The notes under the pieces are model-generated. The model was given only the letters and a program-made list of their open reading frames with translations, had not been told where the DNA came from and ran no database searches. Source: Isoetes taiwanensis (lineage: Eukaryota > Streptophyta > Lycopodiopsida > Isoetales > Isoetaceae). From it: 64,000 nucleotides of DNA. The stretch covers positions 27,742,689 through 27,806,688 of the forward strand of contig JAJEKV010000005.1 of the NCBI GenBank assembly GCA_021234155.1. Reading direction: 5' to 3'. Positions 21,356-34,248 of this stretch are shown here, piece after piece (position 1 is the stretch's first letter; every line of letters begins with the position of its first letter). The translations under genes were made by a program, and so were the position numbers.

Positions 21356-23278
21356 CTTAGAAACAACAATATGTCTTTATAATTAAAAGAAATATATTGC
21401 TTTGCAAAACTTGTAGTTATCTCCATATATCTATCTCTCATGCTGTTGCAACATTGAGTGTGACCTAGAGAAGAGAGCACGCACTAACTAGAGAGCTTTT
21501 GAACTTTTGAAACTCTGAATAAGAAGGACTTATGCCTACTTACTCTCACTTTAAATTGTGGCCTCATTAGTTTGCCTGTGTCGAGCAGCATTTATTCTGG
21601 AGATTATCAGCTCCTCAAAATCCTATATTATGGTGATTCCAGTTGCCTATGTGGGAACTTGACGCGAGGATATACCAAAAGAAGACCTTCTAGACGAGAT
21701 TTTTCTTCTACATTCTCTCCCACAAATAGTTACGAGCAAATTACCTGCAACAATAGGTTAGGAATATTCAAATATATATCAGCATACATCCAATAGGGCA
21801 ATCCAAAAACTTTTCAACTCTATTTTTAAAATACACTAATGTGCAATACCGCCTAAAAATCTAGTCATAAATGCATAAGTTATGGCGAAAAAAAAGGGAA
21901 GAAGGGGGAACCCAAGGTAACAACCCCAAGAAAGTATACGCCAAACCATTGAAAACATAGGACCACATTCCAGTTGTTCGCACAAGATCCCTTGTAATCA
22001 CAGCTCGCTGTATATTGATTTTGCTGGCAAATACAATGTCTCATTTCGTGTGCCATGCTTTATGCATTAGTATTTGGCCCCATCTCCCTCCCCTTGCAAT
22101 AATACTCTAGACATGTGAAATATTGTCAATTATTGTTGTGAGATTTATGATGGTGGTACCATGGCTGCTGGCTGGCCGATATATATAGAAGGTATCACAA
22201 TAACTAGATTGGTGACAAGGGGGTGTCACCTAGAAGACCCCCCAAAAACCACGTGTGTAAATAGAAGGGGTTGAATTTCAATGTCTTTCCATTTGTATAC
22301 CTAACGATGAAAATAGGAATATTTTTTGAAATTTTGGTACATACACGAAAGGGGGTCTATGGTTGGTAGGATGCGAAGTCGTATGATACGAATAGGGACC
22401 GTCCCGCACATAGATACCTAGGACTCAGAGCATTGGATTACTGCATCAAGTTTCAAGGTTTTAGGTTAATCATTTTGTTTAGGAGATGGTTTTCAGTCTT
22501 GGTACTGTGATAGATGGTTGTCATCGAGATGGAAAGTTGGAAAGGCTTGGAAAGAAAGTAGAGAGTCAATTGATTTAACCGATAGACCTTCTTGTTCGGT
22601 GGAGATAAACATTGCTTGGTCAATTTGCATGAGGATGAGGAGGAACAATGCCAATGGTTTACTTATGATCTATTAGATAACCAACTTACTTCCCTTGATT
22701 CAATAATATCACCTGCATATTTAACATATTATGCATAAACAAATACCTATGGGTTAGAGAAGGTAGACAAAAAACTATTCGATAACTTTCTTGTTGATCA
22801 AATGAGAGGTTTGTTCATGTCTTCATTCTGCTGATTTAACATGTTGGGACATCAACAATTTTTTGCGTGCTTCACTTTTTTGTAGGTAACAGTGGTAAGG
22901 ACAAGGCTGTATAGTCGTTTTCTCAAGTCCAATAACCTGGGCTATATTGGTTGCCATGTTGGTGTTATTTATTGTTTAAGCTATTTTTGTTGAATTTCAG
23001 TTAGATTGCAAAACAAAAATTGTTTATTAAAATTTGCATCATGTATGCAATCCATAATTCAATCATTCGCAAGATGATACAAAGGTGTCCTATTATAGAT
23101 AAATTGCAAGAATGTGTTTCTCAGGTATTAAGCGAGAATACATTTGAATTTTTTGATTCATATATTATGTTGTCAATCATGAAAAAGGTTCAAACGTGGA
23201 TGCAAAATTAAAGGCTATATCAAATTATACAAGAGGAACTTTTTAATGGCATATCCAATTATGTATGAGGGGTTCTTG
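21356..23278. other. Unannotated stretch
   Basis: No credible protein or known element. Short ORFs of 60-75 codons only. Confidence 0.5.
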
Positions 23279-23445
23279 AATAATGAAATGACGTATAAAA
23301 TATTGAAGGGCAATAAATATAATGAAATCCCGACACTGTGTGGAAGGGGTTTTTAAATTATAATACGACGTATAAAATTGATAGGGGTTGCAAATATAAA
23401 AAACCCAAACACTGTATAGGAAGGGTATTTAGTTAAAAACAGACA
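23279..23445. repeat. Two tandem ~83-base units
   Basis: TAATGAAATGACGTATAAAAT...CACTGTGTGGAAGGG and AATACGACGTATAAAATT...CACTGTATAGGAAGGG are diverged direct repeats. Confidence 0.6.
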
Positions 23446-23588
23446 TATACTGGGAGTTTTTTTTTTACAGCCTATGAATGCAGGTGGCATATCCCTTACT
23501 ATGTAGGTGGCTCCCTCGAGATTGGAATCAAATTCGATGGTACCATAATCATTTGCCATTGATCAATACATTAATAAACTTGAGGAAT

Positions 23589-24882
23589 TGTGACATTCCA
23601 CGTATTTATATGCCCTTTTGGGTATAAATACATGACACGTCACTATGAATAATTAATGCACATCATTAATTATTAAGGTGGAAACCTAACCCTAAACCCT
23701 AATTCAATTTAGGGCTTAACCTAATATTAAAAAGGCCTAAATATCAATTAGTTAAGGATAACTAATCTAGAACTGCCACCTGGCCCAAATTGATTGGGCA
23801 AGGCAGACCTACCAGCTTGGGACACCCAAATTGGGGCTTCCACCCCAATTTGCCCCACATCGATTTGGGGGAAATTGGTGGAGGAGGAGCTGCTGCTCAC
23901 CTTGAATTCCAGCCAGAAGGATGGAGAACCAGAGAGATAGCTATGATACCAGTTAGTTTAGCGTAGCTTGTATTCTTCTAACCCTTGTTTGAGTAGATGG
24001 ATGATTATTAGATTCTATTCTATGATCTACTTATGATGATGATGATGGATGATTGTATCTGATTCTATTTTCTCTTTCTGTTCCTCCTGTGTTCTATTAG
24101 ATTAAGGGGGTAGAGACCTAAAGGCTATCTAGATTTAGTGATGCTCCTAGCTAGAACCCCTTAAATGCCATTAAATGCGGCTTGTGCACAAGAGCCCACC
24201 TGGCTGTGGATGCTATGATGTGATTCAGCACCAGATAACGAGTATGATGTTGAATCGGGGCTGGGGTCTTGCCTAGCGCAGCTACAGGACTCCTACAGTG
24301 TGCTAGGCTTATAGCCGGTCACGGAGAGGCCGGGTATGGGTCTGACACTTCCTGGGTCACAGGTGTCGAGCCAATATGATTGGGCGCCCTGGGCTCGAAC
24401 GGGCAGGTGAGCCGGCCTTTAGATTTAGGGGAGTAAGTCGGGTATGAACGCGGGGGTCACTAAGGGTGGCACGCGTTCTCTAGCACACCCAGGGATCCGT
24501 CATACTCGGGAAGGGGACGCCTCTCCAACCTGCCTCATCGGACCGAGGAGATGTAATCCGGAGTAGTTCCATAGGGTGATTCCATGGGATTGCGTCTCCG
24601 AAAGCTACAATCACGCCATAGCATGTTCCAGCCTATCTGCAAAGTGTGCACAGGAGGGGCAGATGGAGTGGACTACCCTAGCCATTGTTCTATGCCAGAC
24701 AACGCCATTGTTATGATTCCGTCTGTTGTTATCTATAGGCCTTGACTGTCAGTTGATTCCCATGAGTCTGAACCGGGGTAGAGCCCTTATTTATGATGCA
24801 TTTCCTTTGTTATGTTGGTATTCTGTTGTATTCGTATTGATGATGATGGGCCACCCTTCGTATAGGTTCGGGGAGTGTCACA
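23589..24882 (+). repeat. Solo LTR related to the histone-carrying element
   Basis: 1294 bases from TGTGACATTCC to GGGGAGTGTCACA, flanked by the 5-base duplication GGAAT (23584-23588 and 24883-24887). The interior aligns with the LTRs at 947 and 12500 (phrases GGGGTAGAGACC, GCGGC.TGTGCACAAGAG, AAAGTGTGCACAGGAGGGGC, CTATGCCAG.CAACGCCAT). No internal region remains, so it is a recombination product. Confidence 0.9.
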
Positions 24883-24887
24883 GGAAT

Positions 24888-25275
24888 GGTTTTCCCAGCA
24901 TGGGGAGGGAGGGGCTCGGCTTGCTAATAACATCATTAAGCAGTATATATATGTAGATGATGTGGACTTTTAGCACACAACCCAGCAAGTATACAACAAC
25001 ATCACCAAGGTACTCCCCATATCATCTTCTAAACATTATAGATAACCTCGCTTCACTTATCAGAGTCAAAACATAGAGATGGGAGATGGTACATTTTTAC
25101 AAATATCTTGGATTAGAGTTTGCTATCATCACGTATCGGGACACTGTATCAACAAAGAGTCATGACAGGTTGGAAAGCACTCTATGCAGTGCAAAGTTCT
25201 AAGGTTGGTCCCATCTGACGCACTTGTTTAGGGTTTTATTGGAATAAAAAAAATTCATCTTATCTTATCTTTATT
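24888..25275 (+). mobile_element. LINE reverse transcriptase relic with 3' tail
   Basis: IYVDDVD near 24943 is the RT catalytic box and YKYLGLEF near 25097 the following motif, as in the LINE at 42466-42807. It ends with ATTCATCTTATCTTATCTT (25253-25271), the same tail as at 46602. Numerous stops. Confidence 0.7.
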
Positions 25276-26030
25276 TTGGGGGTTTAGTGATATTCCTTGT
25301 CACTTGGAAATATTTGAAACGGGTCCAAAAGCCTTTTTTTTACTCGGGCTCTTAAACCTCAAGTCCACGATTTTGCACCCGACTCTTCTCCAAGAAACAT
25401 GATTCTTGCCTCTACAGTGTGCCGCTTTGAAACGACATATACTATTGCCAGAAGGTAAACATTGGATACAACCTACTTTCGAAGGCCTACATATAGACCA
25501 TGGGTCTTCAACATCTTAGAGCATGTTGGAAGGAGAAACATGCATGTTAGTTCTCTAGTTAGAATGTCCAGAAGCAGGGGTGTGTGTAGGTGCAGAATAA
25601 TGAACACTTGCTTGAAGTAATATCTCGATATAAGCTTTCTAAGTAAGTTTTGGAATGCCAGTGCTTTGAAAAAGGTCAAAATAACACATTATAAAAGCCA
25701 GATTAAAACCATACTTGTCCCTGACTCAAGCAGTACATGTTATCACATTTGCCCATGTGGGTTTCTAAACTCGTTTGGCCTTATCCTTTTTGCACGTTCC
25801 GGTTGCATAGGGGCGCGACAATGGTAAGTGTTGCTGCTCTCTCTCTCTATTTCAGGTTCTTGCATTCTTCCTTAGAGGGTTCGTCTACTGGCACCATGTC
25901 TTAATGCTTTGCAACGAATCTCAGAAAGAGCTTGTTGTTTGTCTGGAGTATTAATTTAGGATGTTTGTTGGTATTACCTTGTAGCTCTTGAACGAAATGG
26001 AAGCTGAAGCTCTGATTGGTTTTCCAGCAA
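25276..26030. other. Unannotated stretch
   Basis: No gene or known repeat seen. Confidence 0.5.
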
Positions 26031-26185
26031 GCATTTTCTTTTGCCTATTTTTATGTACCTTGTAGGATTGTAATTGGGTTTATCCAAAGCCTATTTTCGA
26101 GACATAGCACCTGTGTTTCTTTTGTCCATTTGTATGTATCCTGTAGGCTTGCGATTGGGTTTATCCAAGATTTAGGTCAACCTAC
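26031..26185. repeat. Two direct ~83-base repeats
   Basis: TTTCTTTTG...TATGTA.C.TGTAGG.TTG..ATTGGGTTTATCCAA occurs at 26034 and 26117. Confidence 0.6.
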
Positions 26186-26599
26186 TTTTGACTTGCTACA
26201 TTTACAACTAAGGGCGAGAGAACCTATGGCTTTTTGCATTGCAAATCCAACATCTTTCTATTGCAATACTTTGATTTCTTATCCTAGATAAAGGGGTGTA
26301 TGTTCCATATATTAATTGATATGGAAAATTCTCTCTTCTATTGGTCTTATAGGCATGCTTTCAATTTTTTGGCCCCGTGGCTATGCTTGGAAGAAGCTAT
26401 TTTTTAGTGTGCTTATAATTAATTGAAAACAAGTGGTACTATGAATTCTTGTGAATTCCTATTGATGCACAGATTCTAGTGATGTTGGAAAGATAGTAGA
26501 ACCACCATCAAGTATTCGACGTCTGAGTTTTTCATATTTTCAATCGTATTTTATATGGTTGGTATTTTAATTATAGGGAGGGTGCCCTTCTTTCACCCA

Positions 26600-26706
26600 C
26601 TCCCCTTTAATGGCCGACTTTTTGCCCCGTAATAACCCACATTTTACTCTTTGATAGCTCACTTTTGCCCTTTAATAGCCCACCTTTGCCCTTTAATAGC
26701 CCGTCT
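26600..26706. repeat. Short minisatellite, ~24-base unit
   Basis: Four diverged repeats of the type CTTTAATAGCCCACCTTTGCC. Confidence 0.6.
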
Positions 26707-27022
26707 TAAGAACTAATAAAAACTAGGGAAAAACTCTGAAATACCCTTATGTTTTGCTAAAATTAACAAAACGCCCCTAGTTTTGGGGGTATTTTAATGG
26801 AAATGATCATAACGTTTTTGTGATGATCCAAATGAGAATGAGTCTTTCAGATATATTGTAGAAGAGGTTGAGATCTTTCCATGAAAGTTATGAATCGGAT
26901 TCCGAAATCTCAAGTTATGGTCTTGTAAATCCCTCTAAAATTTCTACAATTTTCTTGTGTATTAAAAATAGCATAACTTATGATTTAAGGCTCCGATTTA
27001 TATGATCTTACCTTTGATTCTA

Positions 27023-27120
27023 GGTTGGTTCTCTACCCCTGAAGGACCAAGATTTAGCGATGAGGATGTATGGTTGGTTCTCTACACCTGAAGGACCAAG
27101 ATTTAGCGATGAGGATGTAT
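27023..27120. repeat. 49-base tandem duplication
   Basis: GGTTGGTTCTCTAC.CCTGA... to ...GATGAGGATGTAT is present twice with one difference, at 27023-27071 and 27072-27120. Confidence 0.85.
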
Positions 27121-27126
27121 GGCGGC

Positions 27127-27294
27127 ATGGAAAGTGGGGAGATTATTCCAGGGGGATCGACCCATTTTTCCATCCGCCACAACATGGCAATTGCGAGCGA
27201 CCTGTTGAGCGAAATTATGTTGCCTCTGTCCATTCCGGAGGCGAAACCAGCGAGCCAGTTGCCATGTTGTGAGGATGATGATGCTGGAGGCTGA
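27127..27294 (+). CDS. Hypothetical 55-residue ORF
   Basis: Starts MESGEIIPGG and ends CCEDDDAGG. I do not recognise it. Amino-acid use is protein-like and it sits 400 bases upstream of the universal stress gene, so it may be an upstream exon or a remnant. A longer in-frame start at 27070 lies inside the tandem duplication. Confidence 0.25.
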   Translation: MESGEIIPGGSTHFSIRHNMAIASDLLSEIMLPLSIPEAKPASQLPCCEDDDAGG

Positions 27295-27693
27295 TTTTAC
27301 CCTAAAGGATGGTATCAATTGTGGTTGTGTAAGAGTTTCTCATAATTTGGGGAACCAAGAAAAGTAAATGGATGAGTGTAGAGGAGAACGTGGCAACATG
27401 GAAAGACCTATTCTTTGCGTATGCAAACAAAAGTCCATGCCCCACTTTTCTATTCTTCGTTAAGACATTATTCCATTTCTCCATTGTTTGATTGGAATCC
27501 GAGCTCTGCAGCACCTCCTTCCGCTCATTGGTGCCCCTATCTTAAGGTCGGATCCTCTGAATCTGTCAAACCCTTGCGGCTCTTGAAATACATTCCGGTT
27601 TAGGGCTTGGATCTGCGAAAATAGTCCCTGTTAGGTTTGAAATATTGCATAAATTTTATTTTCAAGTGCCGGATTTGGGGTAAAAGAGCGGCT

Positions 27694-28649
27694 ATGGCGC
27701 AAAGAACCATCGGCGTGGCCATGGATTTCTCACCAAGCAGCAAACATGCTCTAAGATGGGCCTTAGAGAATATGGCAAAAACAGGGGATCATGTTATTAT
27801 TGTGCATGTGGTAAAGAGCGATCTTGAGGATGGAAAATCCGCCCTTTGGGAAGCTAACGGATCTCGTAAGAATTGCTCTGCCGTCTTTCTTCCTTTTGCT
27901 GTAAAATGTTGCTGTTTATTGTTCAAATGTTCTGTTTCTTTGCAGCCCTGATTCCCTTATGCGACATGGGAGATAAACACGTTATGGCCGGATATGGCGT
28001 GGAATCAGATCCGGAAGTAATCGCACTGCTGGAGCTTCAAGCTAGGGAAAAACAAGTAATTGCTTTGGGTTTACGTTAGTGGATCAAGCAAAAAAACTTG
28101 ATTGGGAATGTCTAAAAATAGCTATTTCTGTGCCAAAATTTGATTGTAAGAATGCTGGTTTGTTTGCAGCTATGCGTAGTAGGAAAAGTGTTTTACGGCG
28201 ATGCCAGAGAAAAGTTATGCGATGCTATTAACGATATTCCTTTGCATTCTCTGGTTATGGGCAGCCGAGGCCTCAGTCCTCTCAAGAGGTAATTTTCTTT
28301 CAAAGGAAAAACAACCTATTTTTTTTTTTTTCTTTCCTTCAGCTTTTTAGGCCTTAAGCATAAGGTCAAGCATTGGGATAAATAGTCAAGCATTGGCCTT
28401 AAGCAAAATAGGTCAAGCATGGGGATTTTTTTTTTAACTTTTTAGGCCTTGAGCATTGGGATAAATAGTACTTTTTTAGTGGATTATTTAATAATGCGCC
28501 TTCTTCTTCTTCTTCTTGTTCTTACAAAAACTTAGATTTATATTTTTGCTTACCTGTGCATGTGCAGGGCTTTACTTGGCAGCGTTAGCAACTACGTGGT
28601 GAACAATGCACCTTGTCCGGTCACAGTTGTGAAATTGGCTTGCCCCTAG
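27694..28649 (+). CDS. Universal stress protein (USP) family, four exons
   Basis: Exons at 27694-27865, 27946-28055, 28170-28288 and 28568-28649, all with GT-AG borders, give 160 residues, the usual length of a single-domain plant USP. The start [13 protein letters not shown] contains the first beta strand and the conserved Asp; [10 protein letters not shown] is strand 2. [18 protein letters not shown] matches the G-2x-G-9x-G(S/T) nucleotide-binding motif, and the C-terminal strand is PVTVVKL. No signal peptide or membrane segment, so cytosolic or nuclear. USPs bind ATP and act in stress responses. All exons stay in frame with no stop, so the gene looks functional. The second intron begins GTAATT and the third contains a CTT microsatellite. 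Confidence 0.92.
28497..28525. repeat. CTT microsatellite in USP intron 3
   Basis: About eight CTT units with one interruption. A similar tract occurs at 62228-62251. Confidence 0.8.
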
Positions 28650-28848
28650 ATTACTCTTTAATTCTCTTGTGCACGCCATTTATGCTTGCTCGTGCTTCCT
28701 TTGTGTAATTATATTTTGTGTGCTTACCTTTCTATATTGAGTGTTTCATATAAGCTATACGAGATTGTTCAAATATATGATTATATGAAGATGGTTCAAT
28801 TATGTAACATGTATACAAGATTGTTAAAATATAAGGATTGATTTGATT

Positions 28849-29130
28849 TTTATCATCTGCGGAGACCGATGATGGCTATAGGACGGCGAACTATAACAAG
28901 CATATTACTGCTAAAATTAAAAAATGGCTATAGGACGGCGAACTATAACAAGTATATTACTGCTAAAATTAAAAAACCCCGCCCTGAAGGGTTTTTGAGG
29001 GTAAAATCTTGACAGTAATAGGTATGTTGAGAGACTGTACAATAATATATTATGATACATTTTGATCTCAATGTCGTGTTTGAGGGCGTAATTGAATGCA
29101 TGTGCCCATGATGTCTTGGAGAAAAGATCT
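28849..29130 (-). mobile_element. LINE 3' end fragment with a 52-base tandem duplication
   Basis: Starts TTTTATCATCTGCGGAGACC like the other LINE ends. The segment ATGGCTATAGGACGGCGAAC... is present twice (28871 and 28923). Hairpin arms TATTACTG (28955) and CAGTAATA (29013) enclose the conserved inner stem. Confidence 0.75.
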
Positions 29131-30315
29131 TAGTAAATCCACTGAAATCGTGTAAGTAGCGCATGAAGCATTTGATTAGACAAAGTTCAATTATGATTCC
29201 ACGTGCATGTGATTTTTCTTCTGAAATTCTTGTGTTCATTTTTCGTTCCTCTTTTTCTCATAATATTGTGTTCCAGAACTTGTTAGAACATTTGGATGAA
29301 CCATTTCCTTCATCCACAATAGATTTGTATGAGCTTGGAATAAATAACCAAACTAAATGCAACCAAACCTAGATTTGATGACATAAGAATAAGGCCATGA
29401 TGCTGATAAGGCCATGGTATCACTAGTCATTATTCAACCCTTAGATTCTATAATAAATTCTTTTAGTTCTTTAGTTCTAGATTCGCTGACATAAGGATAA
29501 GAATAGCCATGGTATCACTATTCACTAGTCACTATTCAACGCTAAAATCCAATGATAACATCTACAATTCCAATTAAAGAACTTGGCCGTCATGTTCGGT
29601 AGAATCTTATTAGTCACTTGTACAAGTGTTTGATTTAATTATTGTCCACAATAGATATTAATGTATCATCAAGATAGGACCATGCAGATAATATTATGGA
29701 TCATTGTTGAAACTTAAATTCTTTGACTCAGCCTTCAAATGGTGAAGATATTTTTTCTTTTCAATGTTAAACAAGGTGCTGCGCACAGAGGGTTGCCCTT
29801 CAGTTCCTTGAGGGTGAAGTGGCCTAAATCTAACTGTGAAGTCATGTTTTCACAATCTGTATCTAAATTAAAGTAGACCTCTACCATGTTTACAATTAGT
29901 TTGTAGTTCCCCAACATTGATGTACAAGCCCGTCCACAAGTGCCGCTCGATCGAATTGTGTATATAACTGAGTAGTTTAGTGTTCTTGTGGATAGAATCT
30001 TGAATTCATGTCTCTGTCCCATTGCATCCCCGTTGTTGGTTAACAACTAGATTGACCATCTCTGACAAATAAATTGTGCTCTCATCCTCGTAAGACAGCT
30101 CTGCATCACGAAACTTCCAGGCAAAGAGAAACAACTTGCCATAATCCATTTTATAGCCGCAACTTTTCTTGCATCAACTCTCCGCAAATAAGACTGTTTG
30201 TTGCAGCTATCCTCAAACCGATGAGGCCTTTTCACACTTTTTATCCTTATTTTGAGCTTTATGTGCTTTAGCTCGCCATCAATGTTCTCTTTATTTTCTT
30301 CGCTTGCCATAGGCT
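29131..30315. other. Unannotated stretch
   Basis: No credible protein. A phrase with CCATGGTATCACTA repeats at 29412 and 29506. Confidence 0.5.
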
Positions 30316-30978
30316 TCACATACCACTGCCCATCAACCACATTTGTTGTCTCGATAATAATGTTTGGAAGGTAGGAGATCTTACACTATTCTCATAATAT
30401 TGACCATCATAACCAGTATGTTCCAAGACCCAATGATGACAGAGAATCTGCTCTATTGTCAATCTTCTTTGAGGATCTGGACACAAAATTCCAAGAATAA
30501 GATCTTTGGCCTCTAACACTGTCAAAGAATTCCATTTCAAACATGTAGAGGCAACATCTTCTCCCAACTCAAGCTCCCAAGAATTTCCTTCGTATGCAGC
30601 TGCGCTGACAAGGACATTTTGGGACTTGAGATCCCTATGAACCACGCCCATGTCATACAAATCCTGCACAGTTCTAGCCAAAGAATGGATAAGCAAGACT
30701 GCTTTTTTCCCAGAAAGCCTTCCTTCTGTCTCGATTGTATCATGCAAGCTACAATCACACGATTCCAAAATCAAATGCCAGCATCTATCATCTATAATTA
30801 CCTCCTTGAGAGACACGACTCCGAGGTGGCCCTCTATCTTCCGTGGGACCTCCAACTCCTGCCTCGAGGTTGCTTTCGCCATTGCTATGGATGGGCATGG
30901 ATTTACAAATGAGTCGAAGGCCTCCTGAGATATGGAGACACTAAAAAACTGTGGCTTGCACGGGCAAACCAACAACAA
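30316..30978 (-). pseudogene. Ser/Thr protein kinase fragment lacking the activation segment
   Basis: Open for 220 codons, yet incomplete. HLGVVSLKEVIIDDRCWHLI covers strands 4-5 and the hinge, and MGVVHRDLKSQNVLVS the catalytic loop. The text then jumps to ASTCLKWNSLTVLEAKDLIL and DPQRRLTIEQILCHHW, helix H-I and the conserved Arg. The DFG motif, activation loop and APE are absent, as are the Gly-rich loop and catalytic Lys. The pattern resembles plant CDPK/PPCK-like kinases. An internal deletion of about 100 residues explains it. Confidence 0.85.
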
Positions 30979-32415
30979 ACACTACAACTCTGCAAACCAC
31001 AAGATGACAATCTAGCAATACATGCAAGTGCATGCAGAAATAAATGACATGCATGTAGAAAATGTGCGAACATGACGAAACAAATGACATGTACGTTAAC
31101 CACCATCCAGCAAGATACCAGACAAAATGCAGACGAGTATCAACTGACTTGTCCAGCATAAAACGAAAAAAAACTAACAGTAGGGCAGGCTTGGGCAGAA
31201 GTATTAGAAAGTTAGTAACTCGACTAAATTCCCTATAATTGCATTTATATATCATTGGCCAAAGTTGCACAGGAAAAAGAATTAGAAAAGTTAGTAATTC
31301 ATTCATAATATTACATTCATATATCACTAGCAAAGTTTGACAAGTCATAGATGTATGTGGTGTGTATGCTCAATAAAGGATAACCTGGAGTAGTGCTCAT
31401 TGAGTTTACGAGCAATGACAATGGTGTGGCTCGAGGTAGTCAATAACATCATTATCATTGAAGAATTTGTCTTCCATCATGATAGAAAAGCTTGTTAATT
31501 GCAATAGATAGATAGACAGAGTGGACGAGTTACAAGAAACACAGTAATATTAAATTGTAGGAGACAATAATGGAAAATAGAGTTATCCCATGATACTTGA
31601 CAATTATCACCTCTATATTGCTTTTCTCTTTTCCAACATGGTTAAACAACTTAAATGCTGAAAGGAGTTGAATTGTCTAGTAAGTAGGCGCATTTGCAAG
31701 TCAAAGTACTGGAATAGGGGCTCTTTCAAGCATTAGCCAACAACAACAGATTCATTTGCTCCGAAGACGGTGGTGCTCGACACCGGAAGAAAATTGCTTT
31801 GCTGAGGTAATTTTTCATATTTCTAGATTCTTCTCCTTCGCAATTTCGTTGTAATTCGATGGTGACTGTTAGGCTTTAGATATGAAAGACGTCAGCAATT
31901 TCGTTGTAGCAAAAAAGAATTCCAGTTTAATAATCAAGGAGAATGTCTCTTTTCAAAAATTTCTCTGGGAAGAGTTTTTTGCTTTGTCTCATCATTGTGA
32001 AATTATATTGTCTCATGAATTTTTGATCAGCCAACTCACCTGTAACAAACTCAACAACTTTACGATAGCCAGAAACGTCTTATAATTTTTGACATAGCTG
32101 GCAGAGAACCTGCTTTCTAAAACCTCACAGAGAACCATTTGATCGCAACAAACAAGTAGTTTAGAAACACATTATCTATTGGCCTCAGACTCCAATCTCA
32201 AAAATGATACTTCGTGCATCAACTAAACTAATAATAGTGGTACAAACTGCGCAAACTATTCAGTACAATATATAAACATGCTTCCAGCTGATTCTTTGCA
32301 AGCATTGGGGTATACAAAATTTGCCAAAAACTATACATCTCAATATTAATAAGGTTGAGAAAATTAACTGCAATGTAGGGATGGGAACAATGCTATGTCA
32401 CAGGGCCATGTCTTC
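30979..32415. other. Unannotated stretch
   Basis: A/T-rich, no credible gene; could include intron sequence of the flanking minus-strand remnants. Confidence 0.4.
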
Positions 32416-33762
32416 CTAAAGGCTTACTACCATATAAGCCTTTTTTCCTGGAGTGTCTTCCAATTCTTTAGTGGTTTCCACTGTACAATATTGCTGCACT
32501 TCACCAGACGGATCTAAAGCATCATCATCTTCCATGACATCGTCTTTTCCTTCAGATGGAACAATATCCACATGCCCATTCATTGCAACATCCATACGCT
32601 CATTCTCTGAGAAATTACTAGAAATATCAGGCATGGTGGAAGCCAGTAGCCAAGTCCCCCAAAATCCTTCTTCCACCTGATTTTTCCCATCTGTTTTAGG
32701 CTGTACCAATTCTTCTGCAATTAGAGATACAATATGAGAATAATCATTTTACAAATAATGCAAACTAAATATAGATAGTGATATTTCATGCCTGCTATAT
32801 CCCTGTTTTCGTGTACCCCAGTATCCAATAACCACAATTGAGATCCTGGCAATATGCCAAGATCTGCTAGTCTAGCAGACTCATTTGCCAGTTCTGTTCT
32901 CCCAAACGTACTCTTTGATTTTCTTTTACAACCTTCGAGTGCCACAAAGGTATTACTCAATATTATTTATTGAATAATCCCACAAATATCCTAAACAACA
33001 GAAATTTGAAATGAGGGCACTACCCCAAGAGATTCCCAAATTAATAATTTTAGCTGGTAGATTGTTGTATCCCCGGAAACAGTAAGAATAATCCGCCTAG
33101 CATTGCTTTCTGAAGTTCTCCGTGCACGTTTGGATATGCGCCTTTCATCAGGGACAGAATTGGATGCAAGCAAATATGGTGGCGGTTCTTTGCCTTCAAC
33201 AAGATTCAGAGTAATTTGCTTATCTTGAAACTGCAGCTTGCAAATCAACTCAAGATTCTCTCGCTCGTGTATGCACCTTTTACATACCTGATAATATTCC
33301 AATAAGTCCAACGTCCAAGCATTGTATATGTAATTTCTAAACTAATAACAAACCTCAGGATCTGTCTGTAGAACAGGAAGCAATGGCAAAGGAGGTGATT
33401 TTGAACCATTATGATCAGCATCACCGTTCATGGTCTTTTCTTCATTTTCCATGATTCCAAGAGTAGCTCTAACACCTTTCTCGCTTATATATCATTCTTC
33501 GCAAAACAAAATCCAGTCTTCATTAGTGATAATAGTGAACACATCCTGAAATTTTAAGTTATCATAGTTACCAATAAAAATTAAAAAAGCACACCATTTG
33601 GACAAAGCTCATGGAGATACTTACGGTCATATTCTTCTGCACAAATTCACCCTTCCTGTTTCGAGTCAATGAGGGCGGGATAAAAAGCAGACATTCGTGC
33701 TGCATAGCAAAGATAGAGGGTGGTCCCGTTATGTTTCCACATTTTTGTTCACTGCTTCTCAA
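32416..33762 (-). pseudogene. UBP26: UBP26-type ubiquitin-specific protease, 3' exons with nonsense codon
   Basis: Minus-strand exons can be placed at about 33750-33625, 33545-33354, about 33289-33015, about 32950-32788 and 32714-32416. They correspond to the C-terminus of plant UBP26 (USP48 orthologue), a nuclear deubiquitinase acting on H2B: FVQKN and DWILFCEE, then CKRCIHEREN, RRISKRARRTSE, IYQLKLLIWESLGV, ESARLADLGILPGSQLW, HENRDIA and EEGFWGT. The later part is the C-terminal ubiquitin-like domain. TGA at 33494-33492 replaces a Trp conserved in the Arabidopsis protein as I recall it. The last intron appears to use a GC donor (GCAG|GCATGA) and joins RDIA to EELVQ in frame. I found no catalytic-domain or upstream DUSP exons. 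Confidence 0.87.
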
Positions 33763-34248
33763 ACTTATTGATACATTAGAGAATTAGCTACTGCATAAGT
33801 CATGAGCCTGCAGTAGACAGAAAAAAGTACCCTTTCATCCAGATATAACTTTTGCTTGTTTAGGAACCTCAGCTTGTCACTTGCGTTAAAGAGTTTCCTC
33901 GAACTAAAAACTAGGCGGTAAGATAAGGATACCTTAGTTTTGCCAGTTTCTTCTGCTTATGATGGCCATAAGATCCAGGAACCATTATTACCCTGGATTT
34001 GTCATCTGGCGGGAACCGAGAAAGCAATCATTGTTCAGTCATTGGATTTAAAATTTCTTTTGAAAATGTGGATCGTTGAAGTTTTGTCTCTTGGCTGGAA
34101 TAGACTCACAGCTTTCCTTCTATATCTTCGTTGGCCAAGTGCCATCATATTTGTTGTATCGCAACAGAGCCACAGAGCAAGGAATAGTAGATGCTAGGGT
34201 AGAAAAGCAAAACAAGGGTTTAAAAGCAAAGACGGATCGACATTCTGA

